Positions 32,805 through 42,125 of a stretch of DNA of 64,000 nucleotides are shown here, one piece after another. The translations under genes and the position numbers were made by a program. Under the pieces are notes generated by a model. That model had not been told where the DNA came from and searched no databases. It saw nothing but the letters and a program-made list of their open reading frames with translations. The first letter of the stretch is position 1; each line of letters begins with the position of its first letter. Source of the stretch: Actinophytocola oryzae (GTDB lineage Bacteria; Actinomycetota; Actinomycetes; Mycobacteriales; Pseudonocardiaceae); the NCBI RefSeq assembly GCF_004364325.1, contig NZ_SOCP01000001.1:372001-436000 (forward strand), written 5' to 3'.

Positions 32805-34927
32805 AACCGCAGCCAGGTGCCCGCGAGGCCCTGCTGTGCCACGCCCGGCCGGTCGTAGTCGCAGACACCGGTCGGGAACACGGCGCCCAGCCGGTCCCAC
32901 TGGGCGTCGGTGAACGCGGGGTAGTCACCGCGAACCGGCTGGGTCAGCACGCACTTGACCACGTCCGCCGCGATGTCCGCGCCCGCGACCTCGCGGGGGA
33001 ACGACGCCGACGGGTAGAGCGCCTCGCACGTGCTCGCCGGGTCGCGGTCGAGGGGTTCGGCGACGAACGCCGGGTTCGCCGTCCGCGTCATGCAGCCCTC
33101 CCGCAGCTCGGCGGGCTTCGCGTGGACGATCCTGTCGATGCGTGGCGCGGTCGAGGTGTCCCGCGAGAGCGCCGTCAGCCACCGGTCCATCTGGACGATC
33201 GCGTGCCGCAGCAGCGGGCTGTCCGTGCTGTACAGGCCGTAGCGCGCGTCCTCCAGCAGGCTGACCCGGTTCGCCGAGGTGCCGTTGGCCTTCTCGAGCC
33301 GCGCCTGCATGGACAGGCTGTGGTAGCGCACATGGATGTCACCGCCCGGCTGGTCGTCGACGTAGGCGCGGTAGTCGATGATCGGCACGTCCTTCAGGCC
33401 GCCGCCCCCGTTGGTGAGCCTGCCGGTGCGGTAGGCGGTGCGCACGGCCGCGAGATCCGCCTCGATGCGCCCCGGCACGATGTTCGCGTCCGCGTCGAAG
33501 CCGCCGACCCGCTCGTTGAGGTCGAGGAACTGGTCGGGGGTGACGACCCCGTCGCGCAGGGCGGCGAGTCCGTACTGCACGCCGACGTTGTCGAGCGGCC
33601 TGCGCGGCAGGCCCGTGGCGGGGTCGGTGCCGTAGACGTTGACGGCGTGGGAGAACACGTCGCAGCGGGCGCCGTCGGGGTTGGTCTCCGGGTCGTAGCG
33701 CAGTTCCTCGGGCAGCACGCCGCAGAACGCACGCGGGTCGATGCGCCGCGCGCCGACCGCCACGTTCGGCGCGGTGGCGTAGGTGGCGAACCCGGTCACC
33801 GCGCGCTTCTGCTCCGCGGACCAGCCGGTCGCGGTGGCGAGGTAGTTGTCGAGCAGCCACGCGTCGGTGATCATCGAGACGGTGCCGAAGCCGACCTCGG
33901 GGAACGAGCAGCCGGGGATGATGCCGTCGAAGATCCCCGGGTAGTCGTCGACGATCTGGTGCGCCTGGTACGAGCCGCCGGAACAGCCGAAGCCGATCGT
34001 GTGCGCGACCGTCCCGTACCGCTCGACGAAGCGCTCCTTGACCGTCATCGCCGTCTCGGCCGACGTCAGGTCGTCGCAGTTGTTGCCGAACACGTTGAGC
34101 GAGCTCGACGCGACGGCGAAGCCCTGGCCGAGCATGAACGCGTCGGTGACGCCACCGGTCGTGTTCCCCTGCCGGTACCAGCCACCCGTGCAGCCGCCAC
34201 CGAGGGTGTAGATCAGCCGCCGGTTCCACCCGGCCGGGCGGGCGAACGGGCTCGGCTCGGGCTCCGCGAGCGGGTCGTGCAGCACGGCCGTCTGGTAGAT
34301 GCCGCGGTTGGCCGTGCCGGTCTCCATCCGCACGACGAACGGGACCGTGACGCCCAGCGACGTCGTCGTGGTCGCCAGGTCGTCCGGGTACCGGCCGGTG
34401 TCCGGCCACGGCCGGAAGGCGCCGGAAGTGCTGCGGTAGAAGTGGTCCACGCGCGTCGCGACCGAACAGTCGTCGTCCAGCGGCTCGCCCAGGGTCCCGC
34501 CGATGACGGGCAGCGTGAACTGCTCGGTCTCACAGATGAACGGATGCTCGTGCGGGCCGGAGAACACCGGGCCCGTGAGGGGGTGGTCGAGCACCGCGAG
34601 CGAGTCGGACCCGGCGCCGGGTGCCGTCGCGCGGATGACGCTGAGCCGCAGGCCGCCGACGAGCGCGGTGATGCCGTGGACGTCCGGGTCCGGCCGGAAC
34701 AGGCTGGTCACGTCCCGGGCGCCGACCGCCACCCGGATCCGCCCGAGCGGCAGGTGCGGTGGCGCGGAGACCCTGACCAGCGCGTCGCCGCCGGTCACGG
34801 TGTCCGGCCTGCCGGACAGGACGGTGACGGAGAGCCGCCCCGTGCCGTCCGGCCCGGCGAACGCCGTCTGGGGTGCCACCAGCAGTGCCAGCAGCGCGAC
34901 GATCGCCGAGCCGACGATGTTCCGCAT
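32801..34927 (-). CDS. Secreted DUF6351 family alpha/beta-hydrolase-like protein
   Basis: 708 aa. Sec signal peptide (MRNIVGSAIVALLALLVAPQ ending AFAGPDG). The layout matches the actinobacterial DUF6351 family: an N-terminal beta domain, then a hydrolase-like region with RRLIYTLGGGCTGGWYRQGN and a nucleophile elbow GFGCSGGSYQ, and several conserved Cys that could form disulfides outside the cell. It resembles tannase/feruloyl-esterase type folds in outline; substrate unknown. Convergent with Roadblock pair 1, sharing the CTAG of both stops. A 5-3-5 inverted repeat (34962-34974) lies 35 nt upstream of the start. Confidence 0.83.
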   Translation of the reverse strand: MRNIVGSAIVALLALLVAPQTAFAGPDGTGRLSVTVLSGRPDTVTGGDALVRVSAPPHLPLGRIRVAVGARDVTSLFRPDPDVHGITALVGGLRLSVIRATAPGAGSDSLAVLDHPLTGPVFSGPHEHPFICETEQFTLPVIGGTLGEPLDDDCSVATRVDHFYRSTSGAFRPWPDTGRYPDDLATTTTSLGVTVPFVVRMETGTANRGIYQTAVLHDPLAEPEPSPFARPAGWNRRLIYTLGGGCTGGWYRQGNTTGGVTDAFMLGQGFAVASSSLNVFGNNCDDLTSAETAMTVKERFVERYGTVAHTIGFGCSGGSYQAHQIVDDYPGIFDGIIPGCSFPEVGFGTVSMITDAWLLDNYLATATGWSAEQKRAVTGFATYATAPNVAVGARRIDPRAFCGVLPEELRYDPETNPDGARCDVFSHAVNVYGTDPATGLPRRPLDNVGVQYGLAALRDGVVTPDQFLDLNERVGGFDADANIVPGRIEADLAAVRTAYRTGRLTNGGGGLKDVPIIDYRAYVDDQPGGDIHVRYHSLSMQARLEKANGTSANRVSLLEDARYGLYSTDSPLLRHAIVQMDRWLTALSRDTSTAPRIDRIVHAKPAELREGCMTRTANPAFVAEPLDRDPASTCEALYPSASFPREVAGADIAADVVKCVLTQPVRGDYPAFTDAQWDRLGAVFPTGVCDYDRPGVAQQGLAGTWLRF

Positions 34928-34961
34928 CGAACCTCGCTCACGAGCGCCGAAGGACGACCCG

Positions 34962-34974
34962 TAAGCAACTTACA
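34962..34974. promoter_or_regulatory. Small inverted repeat upstream of the DUF6351 gene
   Basis: GTAAG-CAA-CTTAC, AT-rich in GC-rich surroundings, 35 nt upstream of the DUF6351 start (leftward). Could be a repressor site overlapping the promoter; no regulator is adjacent. Confidence 0.3.
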
Positions 34975-34992
34975 AACCGCGTCGAGCGACGG

Positions 34993-36057
34993 TCAACGGG
35001 TGCCGTTGGCGCCGTCGTCCGGGGTGGTGTCCTGCGGGCCGCCCCGGCGGAACCCGCTGAACACCTTGTCCGCGACGTCGGTGATCGCGCCACCCACGTT
35101 GCTGAACACCTTGACCAGCGGGTCGGTCGAGTTGTTCCAGGCGTCCTTGTAGGACTTCGCGGCGTCCTGCATGTCCTCGGACAGCGGGTTGCGCTCGTCC
35201 TCGCCGTCGCGGCGCCTGTAGTCGCCGGTCAGGATGGTCCGGTACTCCTCCGACGCGGCCCACTGCTGGAGCTGCGAGGCACGCACGACCGCGAACGGGT
35301 GCGTCTGGCTCTCCACCGCGAGCAGCTTGATGACGCTGTCGCGGATGTCCTCGATCTCCTCGTACTCCCTGGCCTGCGCCAGGAAGGACGGGATGTCGAT
35401 CTGGCTGAGGTCGGTCGCGCCCGCCAGGTACAGGTGCGCACGCAGTGCGGCCTGCGGGTCCTGGCCGGCGAGCAGCCCGGCCCGGTCACAGCTCAGCTCG
35501 GACTTGCGCTGCCACTCGTGCAGCGCCGCGATCACCGCGCGCAGGCCGATCACGCCCATCGGCACCCACGCGACCGAGCGCTGGAGGCGCAGCAGCCGGT
35601 CGAGCAGCGTGAGCAGGACGGCGTGCCCGGAGAGCACGTGCCCCATCTCGTGGCCGATGACGAAGCGCAGCGCCTCGGTGTCCAACGCCTCGACGAGCCC
35701 GGTCGACAGGACGATGAACGGCTCGTCGATGCCCCTGGTCCGCGCCACGGCGTTCGGGTCGCGGGCCACGTAGACGTTGGGCACCCTCTCCAGGTCGAGC
35801 ACCTCGGCCGACTCGACGCGCAGCCGGTCGAGCACCGGGTACTGCGACGGCCCGACCCGCACGTGCGACGCGACCGCCACCAGCCGCTCGGCCCGCTCGT
35901 TGAACAGCGAGTTGAGCGTCTTCAACACGTCCGAGACCCCCGGCACGGTACGCAGGGTCGCCATGGCGCCCCTGTCGGCCGGGTGCTCGTAGGCCCGGGG
36001 GCTGATGCCCGGGAACCGCACGCGCTGGGAACCCTGCTGGACATCGGATTCAGTCAC
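34993..36057 (-). CDS. M48 family metallopeptidase
   Basis: 354 aa from a GTG preceded by GGGAGGGG; the longer in-frame ATG lacks a site. Zinc motif HEMGH (in RFVIGHEMGHVLSGH) with the third ligand Glu in KSELSCDRAG. One hydrophobic stretch follows (VAWVPMGVIGLRAVIAAL). The C-terminal ~90 residues are hydrophilic (RRDGEDERNPL) and end in a Gly/Asp-rich tail. M48 peptidases of the HtpX type clean damaged membrane proteins; this one looks peripheral rather than multi-pass. Divergent from the LacI gene 331 nt away. Confidence 0.88.
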   Translation of the reverse strand: MTESDVQQGSQRVRFPGISPRAYEHPADRGAMATLRTVPGVSDVLKTLNSLFNERAERLVAVASHVRVGPSQYPVLDRLRVESAEVLDLERVPNVYVARDPNAVARTRGIDEPFIVLSTGLVEALDTEALRFVIGHEMGHVLSGHAVLLTLLDRLLRLQRSVAWVPMGVIGLRAVIAALHEWQRKSELSCDRAGLLAGQDPQAALRAHLYLAGATDLSQIDIPSFLAQAREYEEIEDIRDSVIKLLAVESQTHPFAVVRASQLQQWAASEEYRTILTGDYRRRDGEDERNPLSEDMQDAAKSYKDAWNNSTDPLVKVFSNVGGAITDVADKVFSGFRRGGPQDTTPDDGANGTR

Positions 36058-36388
36058 TGTTTCCCCTCCCTGTGGTTGCTGGCCAACGTACGCGGGAAAA
36101 CACGCCAGACGGCCCAACGAGCCCGCATACCGGGCGAAAATCAGGGATCACCCTGAGTGGGGACCAGGGACCACTTCAGGGGATGTGCCCGTCCTTCCAT
36201 ACCGGCAGCGACGATCGGGCACGTCGATCGGCGCGCGGGACCTGCCGTGCGGCTTCGCCGTCCCGCCGGGCGTGGCTCCCACCCTGCTGGTCCTGAGCCT
36301 GGCGATGTGCTTGGTCTACTTCTTGACGGCCGGTGTCCGTTGGAGTCACAGTTAGGCGAACGTTCGCCTTCGCTGGGGAGGGTCGGTC
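36058..36388. other. Divergent intergenic region between M48 and LacI genes
   Basis: About 330 nt without a believable gene. It should contain promoters in both directions; TTGACG at 36323-36328 is a possible -35 for the LacI gene, and the perfect palindrome at 36354-36369 lies near its expected transcription start. Confidence 0.4.
36354..36369. promoter_or_regulatory. LacI-type operator
   Basis: AGGCGAAC-GTTCGCCT, a perfect 16-bp palindrome with the central CG typical of LacI-family operators, 19 nt before the LacI start. Probable autoregulatory site; binding would also affect the downstream arabinofuranosidase operon. Confidence 0.7.
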
Positions 36389-37393
36389 GTGTACGTGTCG
36401 CTGAGGGATGTCGCGGCACGGGCAGGCGTGAGTTTCCAGACTGCGGGCAAGGTGCTCAACGGGCGGTCCGGGGTCGTGTCGGCCAGTACGCGCGAACGCA
36501 TCCTCAAGGCCGCCGCCGATCTCGGGTACGTGCCCAACGCCATGGCCAGAGGGCTCGTGCGGCAGTCCTCCGTCACCGTCGGGGTCGTCGCCGACGACTT
36601 CGCGGACCTCGCGGTCTCGCAGTTCGTCCTCGCCGCCCAGCGGGCCGCCGCCAGCCGGGGCCACGCCGCACTGATCAGCAGTGTGCACGCGGGCGTCGAC
36701 GCCGCGACGGCCGTCCGCAAGCTCCTCGAGTACCGGGTCGACGGGATCCTCGTCGCGGCGCCGACGCTCGAGGACGACCCCGTCCTCGGGGAGGTGCTGC
36801 GCGGCCGGCTGCCCGTCGTCAGCTTCAATCGGGTCCACGGCGGCGGCATCCCGACCATCGGGTCCGACCACGCCGTCACCGGCACGCTCGCCGCGGAACA
36901 CCTCCTCGGCCTCGGCCACCGGCGGATCGGCACCATCACCGGGCCGCAGAGCCGCCAGGTCGTCGGCACCCGCACGCGGGGGTTCCGCGCGGTGCTCGAC
37001 GCCGCCGACGTCCCGCTGCCCGACCAGCGGGTCGTCGAGGCCGACTGGACCTACGAGGGCGGCTGGTCGGCCACCCACCGCCTCCTCGACGCCGACCCGA
37101 GCGTCACGGCCGTCTTCGTGCACAACGACACCATGGCCGTCGGTGTGCTGAAGGCCCTGCACGAGCGCGGCCTCGACCTGCCCGCCGAGTGTTCCGTGGT
37201 CGGCTGCGACGACCTCTCCTTCGCCGGCTACCTCGTGCCGCCGCTCACCACCGTGCGGATCCCGTTCCAGGAGACCGGCGAGCGGGCGGCCCAGCTGCTC
37301 GTCGACCGGATCGGCGGCAAGGCCATCCCCAGCCGCAACCTGTTGCCCGTCGAGCTGGTCGTCCGCGAGTCGACCTCCCCACCCAACCGCTAG
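36389..37393 (+). CDS. LacI-family transcriptional regulator of the arabinofuranosidase operon
   Basis: 334 aa, GTG start. N-terminal LacI HTH (LRDVAARAGVSFQTAGKVLN) and hinge helix (ARGLVRQ), then a periplasmic-binding-protein-like sugar domain with VGVVADDFADL, HRRIGTITGP and VVGCDDLSFAGYLVPPLTTV. It should repress the four genes that follow until an arabinose-type inducer binds. Perfect palindrome just upstream. The next gene starts 25 nt after its stop, so regulator and targets may share one message. Confidence 0.92.
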   Translation: MYVSLRDVAARAGVSFQTAGKVLNGRSGVVSASTRERILKAAADLGYVPNAMARGLVRQSSVTVGVVADDFADLAVSQFVLAAQRAAASRGHAALISSVHAGVDAATAVRKLLEYRVDGILVAAPTLEDDPVLGEVLRGRLPVVSFNRVHGGGIPTIGSDHAVTGTLAAEHLLGLGHRRIGTITGPQSRQVVGTRTRGFRAVLDAADVPLPDQRVVEADWTYEGGWSATHRLLDADPSVTAVFVHNDTMAVGVLKALHERGLDLPAECSVVGCDDLSFAGYLVPPLTTVRIPFQETGERAAQLLVDRIGGKAIPSRNLLPVELVVRESTSPPNR

Positions 37394-37417
37394 GGACACC
37401 AATAGGACGGTGAACGC

Positions 37418-38752
37418 ATGTACCCTGTACCGGCGAGGAACGCGCTTTCCCGACGCGCGATGCTCCGCGCCACCCTCCTGGGCGCCATGGCCACCACCGG
37501 CTGCTCCGCCGTCGGCGCCGGTCTCCTGGACGCCGACCCGGACCGCGACACCATCGCGTACTGGAACCTCTTCGGCGGCGGTGACGGCGTCCGCATGCAG
37601 GACATGGAAGACGGGTACCGCGAGGCGAACCCCGGCATCGACCTGCAGGCCGTGACCCTCGCGTGGGGAAACCCCTACTACACCAAGCTCGCGCTCTCCA
37701 CCGTCGGCGGCCGTCCGCCCGACGTCGCGGTGTCGCACCTGACCAGGATGAAGACCCTCGCGGCGGGAAACCTGTTGCAGGAACTCAAGCCCGAGGACCT
37801 GGAACGGCACGGCATGACCGCCGAGCGGTTCAACAGCCGTGCCTGGGACGCGGGCCTCGTCGACGGGAAGATCTACGCGATCCCCATCGACACCCACCCG
37901 TTCGTCCTCTTCTACAACACGAAGATCTGCGACGAGGCCGGCCTGCTCGACGGGTCCGGCAACCTCAAGCCCATCAAGGGCCCCGACGGGTTCGAGGACG
38001 CACTGACCAAGGCCAAGGCGGTCACCGGCAAGTACGGCGCGACACACGGCATCAACTCCGACACGGCGAGCCCGTGGCGCCTCTTCCAGACCCTGTACGC
38101 GCAGCTGGGCGGCGAGATCCTGGCCGAAGACGGCACCCGGATCGTGCTCGACGACGCCAGGGCGACACAGGTGCTCGACTACCTCCGGGCGCTGACCGTC
38201 GAGAAGGACCTGATGCCGGGCAGCATCGACTACCAGGGCGCGATCGCGTTGTTCGCCAGCGGCGCGGCCGGGTTCCACCTCAACGGGGAGTGGGAGATCT
38301 CCACGTTCCAGACCGCGAAGATGCCCTTCAGCATGACGTTGGTGCCCAACGTCTTCGGCGGCGACTACGCCATACAGGCCGACTCGCACACCCTCGTCCT
38401 GCCGGTCCGTCCCGACGACGACCGGGCACGGCTCGACATGTCGCTCGGCTTCGTCAGGTCGATGCTCGACCAGAGCCTCACCTGGGCCGAGGGCGGGCAC
38501 GTGCCCGCGTGGCAGCCGTTCGCGACGAGCGGCGCCTACAAGGAGCTGACGCCGCAGTCGAACTACCGCGCAGCGGCCGACGCGGCCGTCTACGACCCAC
38601 CGGGCTGGTACTCCGGGTCCGGCTCGAACTTCGAGAACGTCATGGGGGCGGCGGTCGGCGCCGTCGAGGCAGGCGACTTCACGCCTGCCGCAGCGATTGC
38701 GCAGATCCGTTCGAAGCTGTCCGAACTGGCCGCCACCGCGCCGCCGGTGTGA
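37418..38752 (+). CDS. ABC sugar transporter, lipoprotein substrate-binding protein
   Basis: 444 aa. N-terminus with SRRAMLRATLLG and a lipobox TTGC (Cys near residue 29), so exported (possibly by Tat) and lipid-anchored. The rest is a class-I solute-binding fold: WNLFGGGDGVRMQDMEDGYR, PPDVAVSHLTRM, YAIPIDTHPFVLFYNT, and FHLNGEWE. It is first in an operon with two permeases and a GH51 enzyme, so the ligand is probably an arabino-oligosaccharide. Confidence 0.92.
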   Translation: MYPVPARNALSRRAMLRATLLGAMATTGCSAVGAGLLDADPDRDTIAYWNLFGGGDGVRMQDMEDGYREANPGIDLQAVTLAWGNPYYTKLALSTVGGRPPDVAVSHLTRMKTLAAGNLLQELKPEDLERHGMTAERFNSRAWDAGLVDGKIYAIPIDTHPFVLFYNTKICDEAGLLDGSGNLKPIKGPDGFEDALTKAKAVTGKYGATHGINSDTASPWRLFQTLYAQLGGEILAEDGTRIVLDDARATQVLDYLRALTVEKDLMPGSIDYQGAIALFASGAAGFHLNGEWEISTFQTAKMPFSMTLVPNVFGGDYAIQADSHTLVLPVRPDDDRARLDMSLGFVRSMLDQSLTWAEGGHVPAWQPFATSGAYKELTPQSNYRAAADAAVYDPPGWYSGSGSNFENVMGAAVGAVEAGDFTPAAAIAQIRSKLSELAATAPPV

Positions 38753-38774
38753 CCCTCGTCGAGGAGGTTTGGCC

Positions 38775-39725
38775 GTGACCGTCACCGAACCGCACACCAC
38801 CCACCCGGCGCCGAGTGCCCGCCGGACACCGGCCGCGAAGCGCGTGTCCACGATAGATGGACACGGGCGTCCGGCATTGCTGTTCCTCGCCCCGTTCCTG
38901 TTGCTGTACTTACTCTTCATCGTCGGGCCCGCGTTGTACGGCCTGGTGATGAGCTTCTTCGACACCAGCATGGTCTCCTCGGGTCTCGGCGGGTTCGCCG
39001 GGTTCGACAACTACGCGGAAGCGTTGTCCAGCCCCGACTTCTGGGCCGCGCTGTGGCACACGATCTGGTTCACGATCCTCACCACGCCACCGCTCATCGT
39101 GCTCGCGCTGGTGTTCGCGCTGCTCGCCGAGCGGGCGAGCCGCGGCCGGTGGTTCTTCCGGCTGGCGTTCTTCCTGCCCTACATCCTGCCCTCGGCCGTC
39201 GTCGCGCTCATCTGGATCTGGATGTACACGCCCGCGCTCGGCCTGCTGAGCCGCACGATGACCGCGCTGGGCTTCGACGAGCCGAACTGGCTCGGCGACC
39301 CGGACCTGGCGATGGTCTCCCTCGCGGTCACCACCGTGTGGTGGACGCTCGGCTTCAACTTCGTGCTGTACCTCGCGGGTCTGCAGGAGATCCCGCGCGA
39401 CCTGTACGAGGCGTCCGCGATGGACGGCGCCGGGCCGTGGCAGCAGATCCGCTCGATCACGCTGCCGTTGCTGTCGCGCACCACGTCGCTCGTGGTGGTG
39501 CTGCAGGTGATCGCGTCGCTGAAGGTGTTCGACCAGATGTACATCATGACCCAGGGCGGCCCGAACTTCGCGACCCGCTCGCTGCTGCAGTACGTCTTCG
39601 ACGTCGGGTTCACCGACTTCCGCACCGGCTACGCGGCCGCCGCGTCCACGCTGTTCTTCGTCGTGGTGCTCGCGGTGTCGACCGTGTGGCTCGTCATGAC
39701 CCGCCGCCAGGAACCGGAGCTGTGA
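38775..39725 (+). CDS. ABC sugar transporter permease 1
   Basis: 316 aa from the GTG at 38775, chosen because GAGGAGG lies just upstream. Six transmembrane helices and the cytosolic EAA loop (EASAMDGAGPWQQIRSITLPLL, split for length) that contacts the ATPase; MalF/UgpA type of the CUT1 family. The operon has no ATPase; in actinomycetes CUT1 importers use a shared MsiK-type ATPase encoded elsewhere. Ends 1 nt before the second permease. Confidence 0.93.
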   Translation: MTVTEPHTTHPAPSARRTPAAKRVSTIDGHGRPALLFLAPFLLLYLLFIVGPALYGLVMSFFDTSMVSSGLGGFAGFDNYAEALSSPDFWAALWHTIWFTILTTPPLIVLALVFALLAERASRGRWFFRLAFFLPYILPSAVVALIWIWMYTPALGLLSRTMTALGFDEPNWLGDPDLAMVSLAVTTVWWTLGFNFVLYLAGLQEIPRDLYEASAMDGAGPWQQIRSITLPLLSRTTSLVVVLQVIASLKVFDQMYIMTQGGPNFATRSLLQYVFDVGFTDFRTGYAAAASTLFFVVVLAVSTVWLVMTRRQEPEL

Positions 39726-39726
39726 C

Positions 39727-40614
39727 ATGGCAACCCTCGCCCTCGAAGCACGATCGCTGACCGCCGCGCAGGCACGCCGCTACGCCGACGCCGCCGACCG
39801 CCGCACCAGGATCTTCAACCGCTGCTGCACCGGGGTGCTCGTCGCGTTCGCGATCCTCTGGCTGGTACCGCTGGCCTGGGCACTCGACACGGCGCTGAAA
39901 CCCAACGGGGAGACCACGAACCCGACCTGGGCGATCGACAGTCCCACGTTCGCCTCGTTCCGGGCGCTGCTCGCCGAGGGCGACATCGTCAACTGGTACG
40001 CGGCGAGCTTCATCACCTCCGCGCTCGCGGCGGTCGGCACGGTGCTCACCGCCAGCCTCGCCGCGTACGCCCTGTCGCGCATGCGGTTCCGGTTCCGCTG
40101 GCTCGCGTTCTGGTTCATCCTCATCGGGATCATGATCCCCAGCCAGGTGCTGATCGTGCCGCAGTTCCGGGAGCTGGGCAGCGTCGACCTGCTGAACACG
40201 TACTGGGCGGTGATCCTGCCGCAGATCCCCACGGCCATCGCGGTGTTCGTGTTCAAGCAGTTCTTCGACGGCATCCCGAAGGACCTCGACGAGGCGGCCC
40301 GCATCGACGGCGCGGGGTTCTTCCGCATCTACCGCCAGGTCGTGATGCCGCTCGCGCGGCCCGCGGTGTCGGCGGTGGCGATCTTCAGCTTCGTCTGGAC
40401 GTGGAACAACCTGCTGTGGCCGCTGCTCGCGCTCAGCAACCCGAAGATCATGACGATCCCGGTCGGCCTCGCGACCGTGCAGGGCACGTACGGGATCCGT
40501 TACGCGGACACCATGGCGTCCGCCATCCTCGGCGCGATCCCCCTGGTGCTGGTGTTCCTGCTGTTCCAGCGCCGCATCGTCGAGGGCATCGCGGGAACCG
40601 GACTGAAGGGATAG
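39727..40614 (+). CDS. ABC sugar transporter permease 2
   Basis: 295 aa, MalG/UgpE type with six helices and EAA loop EAARIDGAGFFRIYRQVVMP. The N-terminus extends about 35 residues before the first helix. Forms the heterodimeric channel with permease 1. The arabinofuranosidase gene starts 3 nt after its stop, so import and hydrolysis are translationally linked. Confidence 0.93.
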   Translation: MATLALEARSLTAAQARRYADAADRRTRIFNRCCTGVLVAFAILWLVPLAWALDTALKPNGETTNPTWAIDSPTFASFRALLAEGDIVNWYAASFITSALAAVGTVLTASLAAYALSRMRFRFRWLAFWFILIGIMIPSQVLIVPQFRELGSVDLLNTYWAVILPQIPTAIAVFVFKQFFDGIPKDLDEAARIDGAGFFRIYRQVVMPLARPAVSAVAIFSFVWTWNNLLWPLLALSNPKIMTIPVGLATVQGTYGIRYADTMASAILGAIPLVLVFLLFQRRIVEGIAGTGLKG

Positions 40615-40617
40615 CTC

Positions 40618-42120
40618 ATGCACCACGCCGCCCTGACCATCGACCCCGCCTTCCGCGTCGGCGACGTCGACCCACGGCTGTACGGGTCCTTCGTGGAGCA
40701 CATGGGCCGCTGTGTCTACACGGGAATCTTCGAGCCAAGGCACGAGAGCGCCGACGACGACGGCTTCCGGGGCGACGTCGCGGCACTCGTCCGCGAGCTG
40801 GGCACGCCGGTGCTGCGGTACCCGGGCGGGAACTTCGTGTCCGGCTACACGTGGGAGGACGGCATCGGCCCACGCGAGAACCGCCCGACAAGGCTCGACC
40901 TCGCGTGGCGCTCGGTGGAGACCAACGAGATCGGCGTGGACGAGTTCACGACGTGGGCGCGGCGGATGGGCAGCGAGCCGATGATGGCGGTCAACCTCGG
41001 CACCCGGGGCATCGACGCGGCACGCAACCTCGTCGAGTACGCGAACCACCCCGGTGGCACGTACTGGTCGGACCTGCGCCGTGGCAACGGTTTCGCCGAA
41101 CCGCACGGGATAAGGCTGTGGTGTCTCGGCAACGAGATGGACGGCCCGTGGCAGATCGGCCACAAGACCGCGACGGAGTACGCGCGGCTCGCGGCCGAGA
41201 CGGCGAAGGCCATGCGCCGCATGGACCCGACGATCGAGCTGGTCGTGTGCGGCAGCTCGCACCAGCGGATGCCGACGTTCGGCGACTGGGAGGCGACGGT
41301 CCTGCGTGAGACCTACGACCTCGTCGACTACGTCTCACTGCACAGCTACTACGAGCAGCGCGGCGACGACCGGGGCAGCTTCCTCGCCAGCGGCGCCAAC
41401 ATGGACCGCTTCATCGAGTCGGTGATCGCGACGTGCGACCACGCGAGAGGGGTGGGGCAGCACAGGAAGCGGATCAACCTGTCGTTCGACGAGTGGAACG
41501 TGTGGTACCAGTCGAGGTTCCCCGGCGAGGACAACCTGGACTGGGGCGAACGGCCGAGGCTGATCGAGGACCAGTACTCGGTGGTGGACGCGGTCGTGGT
41601 CGGCAGCCTGCTGATCTCGTTGCTGCGGCACGCGGACCGGGTGCGGATCGCCTGCCTCGCCCAGCTGGTCAACGTGATCGCGCCGATCCGGTCCGAGCCG
41701 GGCGGACCGGCGTGGCGGCAGACCACGTTCCACCCGTTCGCGCTGACGTCCCGGCACGGTCGCGGCACGGTGCTGCGGGTGGAGCCGACCGGCCCGACGT
41801 ACGAGACGTCGTGGATGGGCGAGGTGCCGGTGGTCGACGCGACGGCCGTGCGGGACGAGTCGGGGGTGGTGACGCTGTTCGCCGTGAACCGCGACCAGCA
41901 CGAGCCGGTGACCCTGACGGTGGACGTGCGCTCGCTGCCCACGCTCGTGACGGGCGAGCACGTCGGCGTGTTCGACACCGACCCCGAGGCGACGAACACG
42001 GCCGGCCACCCCGACCGGGTCACCCCGACCCGCGTGGCCGACGTGAAGGTGGCCGACGGGACGGTCACCGCCGTGCTGCCCGCCCTGTCGTGGAACATGA
42101 TCCAGCTGCGCACCGGGTGA
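40618..42120 (+). CDS. abfA: Intracellular alpha-L-arabinofuranosidase (GH51)
   Basis: 500 aa, no signal peptide. Catalytic acid/base E173 in CLGNEMDG and nucleophile E292 in SFDEWNVWY fit family GH51, with the N-terminal GSFVEHMGRCVYTGIFEP and C-terminal beta domain. It removes arabinose from imported oligosaccharides in the cytosol. Last gene of the LacI-SBP-permease-permease-GH51 operon. Only 5 nt separate it from the convergent SnoaL-like gene. Confidence 0.95.
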   Translation: MHHAALTIDPAFRVGDVDPRLYGSFVEHMGRCVYTGIFEPRHESADDDGFRGDVAALVRELGTPVLRYPGGNFVSGYTWEDGIGPRENRPTRLDLAWRSVETNEIGVDEFTTWARRMGSEPMMAVNLGTRGIDAARNLVEYANHPGGTYWSDLRRGNGFAEPHGIRLWCLGNEMDGPWQIGHKTATEYARLAAETAKAMRRMDPTIELVVCGSSHQRMPTFGDWEATVLRETYDLVDYVSLHSYYEQRGDDRGSFLASGANMDRFIESVIATCDHARGVGQHRKRINLSFDEWNVWYQSRFPGEDNLDWGERPRLIEDQYSVVDAVVVGSLLISLLRHADRVRIACLAQLVNVIAPIRSEPGGPAWRQTTFHPFALTSRHGRGTVLRVEPTGPTYETSWMGEVPVVDATAVRDESGVVTLFAVNRDQHEPVTLTVDVRSLPTLVTGEHVGVFDTDPEATNTAGHPDRVTPTRVADVKVADGTVTAVLPALSWNMIQLRTG

Positions 42121-42125
42121 CGCGG

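Noticed and set aside
36176..39010. 944-codon leftward frame over LacI and the sugar-binding gene
   Set aside because: No domain recognised; the sense strand encodes LacI and a lipoprotein with clear signatures.
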